A stretch of DNA of 64,000 nt from Deinococcus soli (ex Cha et al. 2016). GTDB lineage: Bacteria > Deinococcota > Deinococci > Deinococcales > Deinococcaceae. A program made the position numbers and the translations under genes. Positions 35,112 through 50,382 of the stretch are shown here, piece by piece. Where the stretch lies: the NCBI RefSeq assembly GCF_001007995.1, contig NZ_CP011389.1:2890501-2954500 (forward strand), read 5' to 3'. Every line of letters begins with the position of its first letter. Position 1 is the first letter of the stretch. The notes beneath the pieces were generated by a model. That model was not told the DNA's origin. It saw only the letters and a program-made list of their open reading frames with translations, and ran no database searches.

Positions 35112-35789
35112 ATGAAACGCCTCTATGCCGCGCTGTGCGCCGCCGTGGCCCTCGCGGTCAGCGGGGACGCCACCAGTGACCAGACCCTCCGCGACTACCG
35201 CGCCGTGACCCTGGCGGGCTTCACGGTGCTCGTCTCCCCGGCCACCCAGGCCGACCTGGCCACCTGGGAGCGGCTGGAATGGCGGCTGGCGGACACGCTC
35301 CGCGAGGCAAAAGCGGCGCTGCCCCCCCAAGCGCAGCGCTAACTGGCCGGCGTGCGCATCTGGGTCGAAGGCAGCCGGGCCACCGCCGACCGCTTCCACA
35401 CCGTGTTTTACATCCGCCGCTCCGCTCCGGCCGGGGTGTCCAGCCGGGGGGACATCCTGCTCACGCAGCCGCAGGACTTCATCCAGGGCTTCGGTCAGGG
35501 GAACGTCCTGCTGCACGAACTGGCCCACGCCTTTGACGACCTCCAGTACGGCATGCAGAACCCGGCGGTGCAGGCGGCGTTCGAGCAGGCCCGCCGCGCC
35601 GGGCTGTACCAGAATGGCGAGTGGACCCCCTACGCCCTCGCGAACTCCCGTGAGTACTTCGCGGAACTCAGCAGTGCGTACTTCCTGAGCTTCCCGCCGC
35701 TAGACCGCGCCCGCCTGAAACGCCTGGACCCGGTGGGGTACGCGGCCATCGAGGTGGCCTGGGGGCCCGAGGTTTCACCAGAGGAGTAG
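35112..35789 (+). pseudogene. Secreted HELAH zinc metallopeptidase, interrupted by an in-frame TAA
   Basis: One frame from ATG 35112 to 35789 would encode about 225 residues but is cut by TAA at 35340-35342 (codon 77). Both halves are in the same frame, so this is a nonsense change, not a frameshift. The first part has a signal peptide (about 1-18). The second has the zinc site HELAHAFDD (H135, E136, H139) and a downstream NSREYFAELSSAYF (178-191) that may supply the third ligand, as in anthrax lethal factor-like (ATLF) peptidases. A GTG at 35352 could start a shorter cytosolic protein. A read error or readthrough cannot be excluded. Confidence 0.75.
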
Positions 35790-35839
35790 TCGGGCGGTGC
35801 TCCGGGACTCCGGGAACCATCCGCCCGCCGCGCGTCCGC

Positions 35840-35845
35840 TACGAT
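35840..35845 (+). promoter_or_regulatory. -10 box, leaderless type (DUF2087-radA)
   Basis: TACGAT, 6 nt before ATG 35852. Confidence 0.6.
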
Positions 35846-35851
35846 GGCGGG

Positions 35852-36125
35852 ATGACGAAGAGCATCCTTGATTTCCAAGACGAACACGGCCGCATCACCG
35901 GGTGGCCCAGCGACCGCCGCCGCGCGCACCAGCTCGCCATCCTCGACTACCTCACCGGGCTGTTCGAACCCGGCGTGTCCTACGACCAGGGGCAGGCCGA
36001 GCAGATCCTCGCCGACCACAGCACCCTGGAAGACCCCAGCTTCCTGCTGACCGAACTCGTGGATGGCGATTACCTCGCCACGCAGGACGGAAACTACTGG
36101 CGGGCGGACGGCCGCCCCGGCGCGC

Positions 36126-36133
<8 letters not shown>
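35852..36133 (+). CDS. DUF2087 domain protein
   Basis: A 93-aa protein with [66 protein letters not shown]. This matches the DUF2087 winged-helix-like domain, usually seen in regulators or alone. DNA binding is possible but unproven. It overlaps the radA start by 8 nt, so it is co-transcribed and probably translationally coupled with radA. Confidence 0.85.
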
Positions 36134-37508
<1,375 letters not shown>

Positions 37509-37512
37509 CGGT

Positions 37513-38031
37513 ATGACTGCCCCGCTGTCGGCCGCGCCGCCCACCTCGCCCGTCTGGTTCCGTGCGCTGGTGTGGCTGGTGCCCCTGCTGCTGATCGTGA
37601 CCGCCTGGATCCCGGACGACGGCGCCGACAAGCCCCTGCCGGTGGCGGGCAGCGTGGCCCTGACCCTGCTGGGCGTGGGACTGGGGGCGCTGTTCGCGCA
37701 GGTGCCCCGGCGCCTCTCTTACACCCTGACCGACACGGGCCTGCGCGTCAGCCGCTTCTCCGGCAGCTTCGAGTGGCCGTACCGCGAACTGCGGGTGCGT
37801 CGCACCGACGCCGGGCTGGGCCTGCGGGTCGGTGGGGTGGGCCTGCCCGGCTACTACACCGGGAACTACACCTTCACGGGGGCCGGGTACCGCAGCGTGC
37901 AGGCCATCGCCTCCAACACGCGCGGCGGTCTGATCGTCGAGCGGGGCGGCACGCCGTACTACCTGACGCCCGCCGACCCGGACGCCTTCGCGCAGGCACT
38001 CGCGGCGCGGGGCGTGCCCATGCTGGACTGA
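37513..38031 (+). CDS. Membrane protein with PH-like domain, unassigned
   Basis: A 172-aa protein with two hydrophobic helices (about 20-32 and 45-65) and a soluble C-terminal half. That half, RLSYTLTDTGLRVSRFSGSFEWPYRELRVRRTDAG...GVGLPGYYTGNYTFTGAGYRSVQAIASNTRGGLIVERGGTPYYLTPADPDAFAQAL, resembles bacterial PH-like domains. Function unknown. It follows radA by 4 nt and may be in the same operon; a hairpin lies after it. Confidence 0.75.
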   Translation: MTAPLSAAPPTSPVWFRALVWLVPLLLIVTAWIPDDGADKPLPVAGSVALTLLGVGLGALFAQVPRRLSYTLTDTGLRVSRFSGSFEWPYRELRVRRTDAGLGLRVGGVGLPGYYTGNYTFTGAGYRSVQAIASNTRGGLIVERGGTPYYLTPADPDAFAQALAARGVPMLD

Positions 38032-38055
38032 ACGGCCTGGATGTGGCCCGTGCCG

Positions 38056-38076
38056 GGAGGGCCTGCACCGCCCTCC
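38056..38076 (+). terminator. Likely terminator of the radA operon
   Basis: Seven-bp perfect stem (38056-38062 with 38070-38076) and a 7-nt loop; no T-run. Confidence 0.45.
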
Positions 38077-38133
38077 TGATGTGGTGTGGGGGACGAGACC
38101 TGCGGCGCTCCAGACTCCTGCCTACTATATGCC

Positions 38134-38163
38134 TTGACAGGAATATTCTATATGGGGCATAAT
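38134..38163 (+). promoter_or_regulatory. Promoter of the arsR-SRPBCC operon with internal palindrome
   Basis: -35 TTGACA (38134-38139), an 18-nt spacer and -10 CATAAT (38158-38163). The spacer contains the palindrome GAATATTC (38141-38148), and CTATATG is repeated at 38125-38131 and 38148-38154. Both are candidate operator elements for the ArsR-family repressor. Confidence 0.7.
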
Positions 38164-38204
38164 ACGGCCATAACAGAACGCATCAGAAGGAGGTCACGCG
38201 CCAC

Positions 38205-38558
38205 TTGAACCACCACACCTTCACCGCCCTGGCCGACCCACACCGCTTCCAGATCGTGGAACTGCTCCGCGACCGCCCCCACACCGTCGGCGAGATCGCC
38301 GAACAGCTCGGCCTGCGCCAGCCGCAGACCTCCAAGCACCTGCGCGTCCTCGCGGACGCCGGACTGGTCCACATGGAACCCCAGGCCAACCGCCGCATCG
38401 CCCACCTCCAACCCACCGCCTTCCGCGACCTCGACGACTGGCTGACCCGCTACCGCCCCCTCTGGGAAGCGCGGCTGGACCGGCTGGACGACTACCTGCG
38501 CACCCTCCCCCCCGAGCCCCCCACGCACGACCCCACCGAACCCGGAGGTTCCCCATGA
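38205..38558 (+). CDS. ArsR-family transcriptional repressor
   Basis: A 117-aa winged-helix protein: FTALADPHRFQIVELLRDRPHTVGEIAEQLGLRQPQTSKHLRVLADAGLVHMEPQANRRIAHLQ is the ArsR HTH core (about 6-70). No metal-binding Cys motif is seen, which fits the non-metal subgroup paired with SRPBCC proteins. The TTG start at 38205 is supported by AAGGAGG at 38187-38193. It overlaps the next gene by 4 nt (ATGA). It probably represses its own promoter. Confidence 0.9.
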   Translation: MNHHTFTALADPHRFQIVELLRDRPHTVGEIAEQLGLRQPQTSKHLRVLADAGLVHMEPQANRRIAHLQPTAFRDLDDWLTRYRPLWEARLDRLDDYLRTLPPEPPTHDPTEPGGSP

Positions 38559-39064
38559 CGCACGCCACCACCCTCGACCACCGCATCGAAGACGCCCGCA
38601 CCCTCGTGCTGCAACGCACCTTCGCCGCCACGCCCGACCGGGTCTTCGCGGCCTTCACGCAGGCCGAACACCTGAAACACTGGTGGGGCCCGCGCGGCTG
38701 GGAACTGACGCACTGCACCGTGGACCTGCGCCCCGGTGGCCGCTGGCACTACTGCATGACCTGCACCGACCCCGCGCAGGGCGACTTCCACGGCATGAAC
38801 AGCTGGGGCCTGGGCGTGTACGAGCAGATCGAGGCGCCCACCCGACTGACCTACACCGACCACTTCAGCGACGAGCACGGCGCGGTCAACGACCAGATGC
38901 CCGCCACGCTGGCCGACCTGACCTTCGAGGCCGTGCCCGGTGGCACCCGCGTCACCAGCCGCTCCACGTACGTCCGCCCGGAAGACCTGCAGGCCGTCAT
39001 GGACATGGGCATGCTGCAGGGCATCAGCGAAACGTGGGACCGCCTCGCCGAACACCTCTCCTGA
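38555..39064 (+). CDS. SRPBCC (AHSA1-like) domain protein
   Basis: A 169-aa START/AHA1-like protein. FAATPDRVFAAFTQAEHLKHWWGPRGWELTHCTVDLRPGGRWHYCMTCTD and YEQIEAPTRLTYTDHFSDE are typical of the SRPBCC activator-of-Hsp90-homologue group, which has a hydrophobic ligand cavity. It is always found with ArsR-type regulators in many bacteria; the ligand is unknown. Confidence 0.9.
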   Translation: MTHATTLDHRIEDARTLVLQRTFAATPDRVFAAFTQAEHLKHWWGPRGWELTHCTVDLRPGGRWHYCMTCTDPAQGDFHGMNSWGLGVYEQIEAPTRLTYTDHFSDEHGAVNDQMPATLADLTFEAVPGGTRVTSRSTYVRPEDLQAVMDMGMLQGISETWDRLAEHLS

Positions 39065-39099
39065 CCGGACACCTCGTCTGACCGGATCTGGCCCGACCG

Positions 39100-39984
39100 T
39101 CACGCCCCGGGCGCGGCGAGGGCCAGGAAGTTCCGGACATTCACCGACCGTTCCACCCGCTGCGACGCCAGCGACAGAGTCACGCGCGGCCCCCCGCCCC
39201 GCAGGTCGCGGTACACGCAGCCGCGCAGGTGCAGGTGCCGCATCGCGGCCGGCACCAGCGACACGCCCAGGCCCGCCGCCACCAGACTGACCACCGACAT
39301 CATCTGCGGGGCGGTCTGCCCGGGGCGCGCCTCGAAGCCCGCCGCGCGGCACGCGGCCAGCACCGCGTCGTGCAGCGCCGGACCAACCGCGCGCGGCGTG
39401 AGGATGAACGGATCGTCCCGCAGCGCGGGCAGCGGCACCGGGTCCAGGCCCGCCGCCGGGTGATCCTCGGGCAGCACCGCGACCAGTTCACTGCACGCCA
39501 CCTCGGTCACGCGGAACTCCTGCGCGTACTCCGGGGTGGCGCGCACGAACGCCGCGTCCAGCACGTGCGCGCGCAGATCCGCGACCAGCGCCTCGGTGTT
39601 CTTCTCCGTCAGGGTCAGGCTCACCTGCGGGTAGCTGCGCCGGAACGCGCGGATCACGTCCTGCACCGCCGGGTCGATCCCCGCCGCGCCCGTGAAGCCC
39701 ACGCGCAGCGCGCCCGTCTCACCGCGCGCGGCCCGTCCCGTGTCGAAGGCGGCGCGTTCCAGCTGCGCCGGAATGTCCGCCACTCCGGCCCGGAAGGCGA
39801 GGCCCGCCTCGGTCAGTTCCACGCCGCGTGGCGTCCGGTGAAACAGGGTGGCACCCAGGTCGCGTTCCAGCGCGCGGATCTGCGCACTCAGGGGTGGTTG
39901 CGCCATACCCAGCCGCGCGGCGGCCCGCGTGACGTTCCCCTCCTCCGCGACCGTCAGGAAGTACCGCAGCTGCCGCAGCTCCAT
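39100..39984 (-). CDS. LysR-family transcriptional regulator
   Basis: The 294-aa regulator has an N-terminal HTH (MELRQLRYFLTVAEEGNVTRAAARLGMAQPPLSAQIRALERDLGATLFHRTPRGVELTEAG, 1-61) and a periplasmic-binding-like effector domain (about 90-290). It is divergently transcribed from an MFS exporter with 71 bp between starts, the classical regulator/target arrangement. The effector is unknown. Confidence 0.95.
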   Translation of the reverse strand: MELRQLRYFLTVAEEGNVTRAAARLGMAQPPLSAQIRALERDLGATLFHRTPRGVELTEAGLAFRAGVADIPAQLERAAFDTGRAARGETGALRVGFTGAAGIDPAVQDVIRAFRRSYPQVSLTLTEKNTEALVADLRAHVLDAAFVRATPEYAQEFRVTEVACSELVAVLPEDHPAAGLDPVPLPALRDDPFILTPRAVGPALHDAVLAACRAAGFEARPGQTAPQMMSVVSLVAAGLGVSLVPAAMRHLHLRGCVYRDLRGGGPRVTLSLASQRVERSVNVRNFLALAAPGA

Positions 39985-39990
39985 ACGCGC

Positions 39991-39996
39991 AGCATA
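39991..39996 (-). promoter_or_regulatory. -10 box, leaderless type (lysR)
   Basis: Minus-strand TATGCT, 6 nt before ATG 39984. Confidence 0.6.
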
Positions 39997-40001
39997 TGGC
40001 G

Positions 40002-40019
40002 ATACGCCGCGCCGCGTAT
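40002..40019. promoter_or_regulatory. Inverted repeat in the lysR/MFS intergenic region
   Basis: ATACGC-N6-GCGTAT sits between the two divergent -10 boxes, followed at once by the 8-bp palindrome AGACGTCT (40021-40028). It is the likely LysR operator. Confidence 0.6.
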
Positions 40020-40042
40020 TAGACGTCTGACGGCCAGCGGCC

Positions 40043-40048
40043 TACAGT
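40043..40048 (+). promoter_or_regulatory. -10 box, leaderless type (MFS gene)
   Basis: TACAGT, 7 nt before ATG 40056. Confidence 0.6.
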
Positions 40049-40055
40049 CGGGGAC

Positions 40056-41276
40056 ATGACTGCCCTGAGCCCCGCCCACCCGGCCCCGACCGTGACGGGC
40101 TCGCAGGTGCGGCGCGGCACACCCGAGTACCGCCGGATCGGCGCGGCGCTGTTCCTCACGGGGTTCAGCGCCTTCTCGCTGATCTACTGCGCGCAGCCCC
40201 TGCTGACCGCCTTCACGCACGACTTTCACGTGACACCTGCCCAGAGCGCCCTGAGTCTGTCCCTGACGACCGGCTGCCTGGCCCTGTCCATCCTGATCAT
40301 GAGTGCCGTCGCGGATTCGTTCAGCCGCCGCCGCGTCATGCTGACCTCGCTGCTCGCCGCCGCGCTGCTGAACAGCCTGGCTGCACTGGCCCCCACCTGG
40401 ACGGCGCTGCTGCTGTGCCGCGCGCTGGAGGGCCTCGCGCTGGGCGGCGTGCCTGCCGTCGCCATGGCCTACCTGGCCGAGGAGATCCACCCCCGTGACC
40501 TGGGCGCCGCCATGGGGCAGTACGTGGGCGGCACCGCGTTCGGCGGGATGATGGGCCGCGTCTGCATCGGCCTCCTGAGCGACGTGACCTCCTGGCACGC
40601 GGCGCTGCTCGTCATGGGTGGGCTGGGCCTGCTCAGCGCCGCCGGATTCGCCGCGCTGCTCCCCCCATCGCGCGGCTTCCATCCGCGCCGCACCGCGCCC
40701 GCCCGCGAGCACCTGCGCCGCTGGGCCGCGCACCTGCGCACCCCCGGCATGGGCGCGCTGTTCACGCTGGGTTTCCTGAACCTGGGCGTCATGGTCGCCG
40801 CGTTCAACTACCTGGGGTTCCGCCTGCACGCCCCGCCGTACGCGCTGAGCGCCGCCGCGATCAGCCTGATCTTCCTGACGTATCTGCTCGGCTCCGCGGC
40901 GTCCTCCTGGGGTGGGCGCCTGGCTGACCGCCAGGGTCGCCGCCCGCTGCTCCAGGGAGGCCTGCTCCTCAGCGGCGCGGGCCTCGCCCTGACCCTCCTG
41001 AGCCCCTTGCCCGTGATCATCCTGGGCGTCACGCTGATCACTGTCGGGTTCTTCGTGACGCACTCGGTGGCCAGCAGCAGCGTCGGGCAGCTCGCCCGGC
41101 GCGACAAGAGCCACGCCAGCGCCCTGTACCTGCTCGCCTACTACGCCGGAAGCAGCGTCGTGGGCGTCCTGGGCGGCGCAGCCTGGGCCGCCGGGGGCTG
41201 GCCGCTCCTCGTCGCCCTGTGCGCGGCCCTGCTCGGCCTGGGCCTGACCATCACCCGGCAGATCCCTCGCGGCTGA
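40056..41276 (+). CDS. MFS transporter (YnfM-like exporter)
   Basis: The 406-aa protein has twelve predicted membrane helices. It shows major facilitator motifs: SAVADSFSRRRVMLTSLL (motif A, about 86-103), LLLCRALEGLALGGVPAVAMAYLAEE (about 114-139) and a second motif A, GGRLADRQGRRPLLQGG. The N-terminal FSLIYCAQPLLTAFTHDFHVTPAQSALSLSLTTG segment is like the YnfM group. It is probably a drug or metabolite exporter under control of the divergent LysR regulator. Confidence 0.92.
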   Translation: MTALSPAHPAPTVTGSQVRRGTPEYRRIGAALFLTGFSAFSLIYCAQPLLTAFTHDFHVTPAQSALSLSLTTGCLALSILIMSAVADSFSRRRVMLTSLLAAALLNSLAALAPTWTALLLCRALEGLALGGVPAVAMAYLAEEIHPRDLGAAMGQYVGGTAFGGMMGRVCIGLLSDVTSWHAALLVMGGLGLLSAAGFAALLPPSRGFHPRRTAPAREHLRRWAAHLRTPGMGALFTLGFLNLGVMVAAFNYLGFRLHAPPYALSAAAISLIFLTYLLGSAASSWGGRLADRQGRRPLLQGGLLLSGAGLALTLLSPLPVIILGVTLITVGFFVTHSVASSSVGQLARRDKSHASALYLLAYYAGSSVVGVLGGAAWAAGGWPLLVALCAALLGLGLTITRQIPRG

Positions 41277-41292
41277 ACGTCACGATAGGGAA

Positions 41293-41323
41293 GAGGGGCC
41301 GGGTCATGCAGACCCGGCCCCTC
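41293..41323. terminator. Bidirectional terminator between MFS gene and clpB
   Basis: Perfect 13-bp stem (41293-41305 with 41311-41323) and a 5-nt loop, between convergent genes. Confidence 0.85.
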
Positions 41324-41336
41324 CAGAGTGGTGTGT

Positions 41337-43895
<2,559 letters not shown>

Positions 43896-43942
43896 GTGGG
43901 GCCTCCGTGGGGTGGGTGAATGGGGTGCTCAAGGTTGCTCCC

Positions 43943-43971
43943 ATTCTGAAACTTGAGTGCGGTCATGTCAA
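43943..43971 (-). promoter_or_regulatory. clpB promoter
   Basis: Minus strand: -35 TTGACA (43966-43971), 17-nt spacer, -10 CAGAAT (43943-43948). Confidence 0.85.
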
Positions 43972-43972
43972 G
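43952..43972 (-). promoter_or_regulatory. HAIR element (HspR operator) at clpB
   Basis: The inverted repeat CTTGACA-N7-ACTCAAG (minus strand) matches 12 of 14 defined positions of the HspR-associated inverted repeat CTTGAGT-N7-ACTCAAG. It covers the -35 hexamer and the spacer. The repeat extends to AAACTTGA...TCAAGTTT, 8 bp perfect. A further half site, CTCAAG, lies at 43928-43933 (plus strand). HspR is a known repressor of heat shock genes in D. radiodurans. Confidence 0.8.
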
Positions 43973-44082
43973 TTTATTGCGGCTTAAGAATGGTGCCGCA
44001 ATCGCCGTCCCGCACGCAACGCCCCCGCAACGCCACCCGCTGCACACTCTCGCTACGACACCACCCCACAGGAGGCCCACCC

Positions 44083-44754
44083 ATGACGCGCACCCTCAGG
44101 ACGATGCTCCTCGCCACCCTCAGCCTCACCGCGGGCAGCACCGCCGCCGCGCAGAAGACCACCCTCACCATCGGCGGCCAGCCCACCACCCTTGACACCG
44201 TCAAGGTCGGCGGCCGCACCTACGTCGCCCTGGACCAGCTGCAGAAGGCCCTGACCGCTGCGGGCGGCAGCAACCAGCTCGGCGCGGCCGAAGGCTGCCT
44301 GAACGAATGGCTGTTCAACGGCACCTGGCGACTGCGAGTCACCGCCGTGAATTACGTCCCGGACGCCGGGAACGGCAACTCCTACGGCTGGGTGGTCACC
44401 ACCGAGTTCCGCAACGGCGGCAAGCAGCTCCTGAATCTCGCGAACACCGGCATCGAGAAAGGGGTCAGCCTCGCCCTGAAGGACGGCAGCGCCAAGGACC
44501 TCGGTCTCAGCGGCATCGCGTCCGCGTTCAGGACCGGCACCGACCTGACGCCCGGCGCGGGGCTGGTCATGGACCTGCCGTTCTCCTGGCAGGGCGGCGC
44601 GCCCACCAACGCCCAGCTGCAGGCCAACCCACCCGTCAAGCTGATCGTCCCGGTGGACGTCGGCGCCCTGCGGCGCGGCGGCAGCACCCTGTACAAGACC
44701 GTCAATTACGTCAAGGCCCCCAGCTTCCGCGTGAACCTCACCTGCCGGAAGTGA
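44083..44754 (+). CDS. Hypothetical exported protein
   Basis: The 223-aa product has a signal peptide (1-24, GSTAAAQ). LTIGGQPTTLDTVKVGGRTYVALDQLQKALTAAGG is reminiscent of copper amine oxidase N-domain-like stalk repeats. The rest, WRLRVTAVNYVPDAGNGNSYGWVVTTEFRNGGKQLLNLANTGIEKG..., looks like an immunoglobulin-like beta sandwich of the type found in DUF4352-like secreted proteins. The mature part has two Cys (about 68 and 221). No function can be given. AGGAGG precedes the ATG. Confidence 0.75.
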   Translation: MTRTLRTMLLATLSLTAGSTAAAQKTTLTIGGQPTTLDTVKVGGRTYVALDQLQKALTAAGGSNQLGAAEGCLNEWLFNGTWRLRVTAVNYVPDAGNGNSYGWVVTTEFRNGGKQLLNLANTGIEKGVSLALKDGSAKDLGLSGIASAFRTGTDLTPGAGLVMDLPFSWQGGAPTNAQLQANPPVKLIVPVDVGALRRGGSTLYKTVNYVKAPSFRVNLTCRK

Positions 44755-44795
44755 ACCCCGCCCGCGTGGCCGGAACCCGAACGCCCCGATGAGCC

Positions 44796-45752
44796 TCACG
44801 GTGACCACGGCCCGCTCACGAGTTCCATCATCCCGGTCCCCACAGCAGGCGCGGCGCCCCAGGTGCCTGTCACCTCGATGGGTCCCTCCCAGTACTCGAT
44901 GCGCCTGCTGCGGCTCAGGAGTTCCTGCTCCCGCCGCACCGCCTGCACGCCCAGGTCGAACTCATCGGAGACGAGACGCCAGCCCACCGTGTACCGGCGC
45001 CCCGATGGACTGTCCCACACCTCGCCCGGCACGGCCCGCACCCGCCCGTCCGGTTCCACCACGCTGCCGATCAGCTGCGCCACCGATCTGTCCAGGCGCC
45101 GCACCCGGTACACCATCAGGTCCTGCCCACCGTCCAGATGCACGCTGAACCAGTCCCACAGCACCGAACGGCCCGGAATCTGGTTGCCCCACTGGTGATC
45201 CAGCCACGCCTGCCCCCGCACCGCGCGCCCGTTCACGGTGCCGGTCAGGTCCAGCCGCGTGATCCCCTGGTAGAACAGCACGCCCGTATCGGCACTGCCG
45301 CTGAACCCCGGCGGGTGCAGCACGGGACCCTTCACCGGGGTCAGCGTCAGGTTCAGCGGCCCGGCTTTCAGGCTCAGCGGGGCCATTGGCTCCGGGCCCG
45401 CCTGCGTCAGCGTCCACGCCCCCTGCCGCACCCGCAGCGGGGGAGAGGTCACCTCGCCGGTCCCGGCGGGCTGCTCCAGGAAGGTCAGCTGCCCCGTACG
45501 CAGATCCGTGACCGCCACGTGCGAGATCATCAGCGGGACCGGTACGCGGCTGTCCTGCACCCGGAAATGCGCCCAGTGCAGCGCCAGCCCCTCTGCGGGC
45601 AGGTACGCGCTCACGTACCACCACTCCATCGGGTTCGCGTGCGCCCCGAAATCCGTGGCGGCGGGCAACTGCGCCGGATTCACGACCGTCTGCACCGGCG
45701 CGCACCCGCTCAGGAGGAGGGCCGCCAGCACCGGAATGACCTTGGGACGCAT
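44796..45752 (-). CDS. CrtC/AttH-like lipocalin-domain lipoprotein
   Basis: The 318-aa product has a lipoprotein signal (lipobox LLSGC, Cys17). The mature part has NPMEWWYVSAYLPAEGLALHWAHFRVQ, the repeated WW/W patterns, and AWLDHQWGNQIPGRSVLWDWFSVHLDGGQDLMVYRVRR, typical of the AttH/CrtC family of double lipocalin domains (predicted secreted hydrolases, COG5621). CrtC homologues hydrate carotenoids, but this lipoprotein subgroup has no proven reaction. TAGGCT at 45761-45766 (minus strand) lies 8 nt before the ATG. Confidence 0.85.
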   Translation of the reverse strand: MRPKVIPVLAALLLSGCAPVQTVVNPAQLPAATDFGAHANPMEWWYVSAYLPAEGLALHWAHFRVQDSRVPVPLMISHVAVTDLRTGQLTFLEQPAGTGEVTSPPLRVRQGAWTLTQAGPEPMAPLSLKAGPLNLTLTPVKGPVLHPPGFSGSADTGVLFYQGITRLDLTGTVNGRAVRGQAWLDHQWGNQIPGRSVLWDWFSVHLDGGQDLMVYRVRRLDRSVAQLIGSVVEPDGRVRAVPGEVWDSPSGRRYTVGWRLVSDEFDLGVQAVRREQELLSRSRRIEYWEGPIEVTGTWGAAPAVGTGMMELVSGPWSP

Positions 45753-45760
45753 CGGCCCCC

Positions 45761-45766
45761 AGCCTA
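45761..45766 (-). promoter_or_regulatory. -10 box, leaderless type (CrtC/AttH-like gene)
   Basis: Minus-strand TAGGCT, 8 nt before ATG 45752. Confidence 0.45.
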
Positions 45767-45849
45767 ACCGACCCGCCGTTCACCTGATGCCGCAGATGGG
45801 GCATGGCAGATGGCGGCGAACACGGCGCCTCTCCATCCCCATAGACGAA

Positions 45850-45877
45850 CCGACCCCCCAGTTGCCCGGAGGGTCGG
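45850..45877 (-). terminator. Terminator of the livHMGF operon
   Basis: Ten-bp stem with one mismatch (45850-45859 with 45868-45877) and an 8-nt loop, 16 nt after the livF stop; short T tail. Confidence 0.6.
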
Positions 45878-45892
45878 CCCAGTGGCGCGGGT

Positions 45893-50052
<4,160 letters not shown>

Positions 50053-50382
50053 GGCAGCTCAACTCCTTTCGTGGGGTGGGGGCGCAGGATCCCGGCGGAG
50101 ACGGAACGGGGGTGGGGCAGCGCCGCAGGAAGCGGAAATACGGAGGGCGGACGTCACGGGCACGGGCCGTGATGGTCTAGCTGTGCAACTGGTCAGTTTT
50201 GCGTCAGTTATCCCGGATGGTAATGCTTTTCACGAATGCAGGCGGGGCTGCTGTCCGGCCCCGCCGATCGAACAATCGTCCGGATCAAGGCAAGGGGCCG
50301 GGCGCACGGCCCGGCCCCAGGATGGTACGGGGAGGTGAATTGACCCGCCGCAGGTGCGTCTATACACACCCGCTGCGCAGGA
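50053..50382 (-). other. Intergenic gap between livK and livH
   Basis: No gene is seen in 330 bp. Read in the direction of transcription it contains the livK terminator hairpin (50294-50318), a second hairpin with 8-bp arms (50241-50248/50258-50265), and a direct repeat AACTGAC at 50203-50209 and 50192-50198, 11 bp apart, that could bind a regulator of livHMGF. No clear promoter hexamers were found for livH; read-through past the hairpins is possible. Confidence 0.5.
50294..50318 (-). terminator. Terminator/attenuator after livK
   Basis: Ten-bp GC-rich stem (50294-50303 with 50309-50318) and a 5-nt loop, 65 nt after the livK stop. It probably sets a higher level of the binding protein than of the membrane subunits. 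Confidence 0.7.

Noticed and set aside
35315..35342. Frameshift at the run of seven C as the cause of the broken metallopeptidase
   Set aside because: Both halves are in the same frame, so a single indel would not restore the reading; an in-frame stop explains it.
38155..38175. RDRM-like site (repeated CATAA) near the arsR promoter
   Set aside because: The CATAA copies are in direct, not inverted, orientation and lack the 17-bp geometry.
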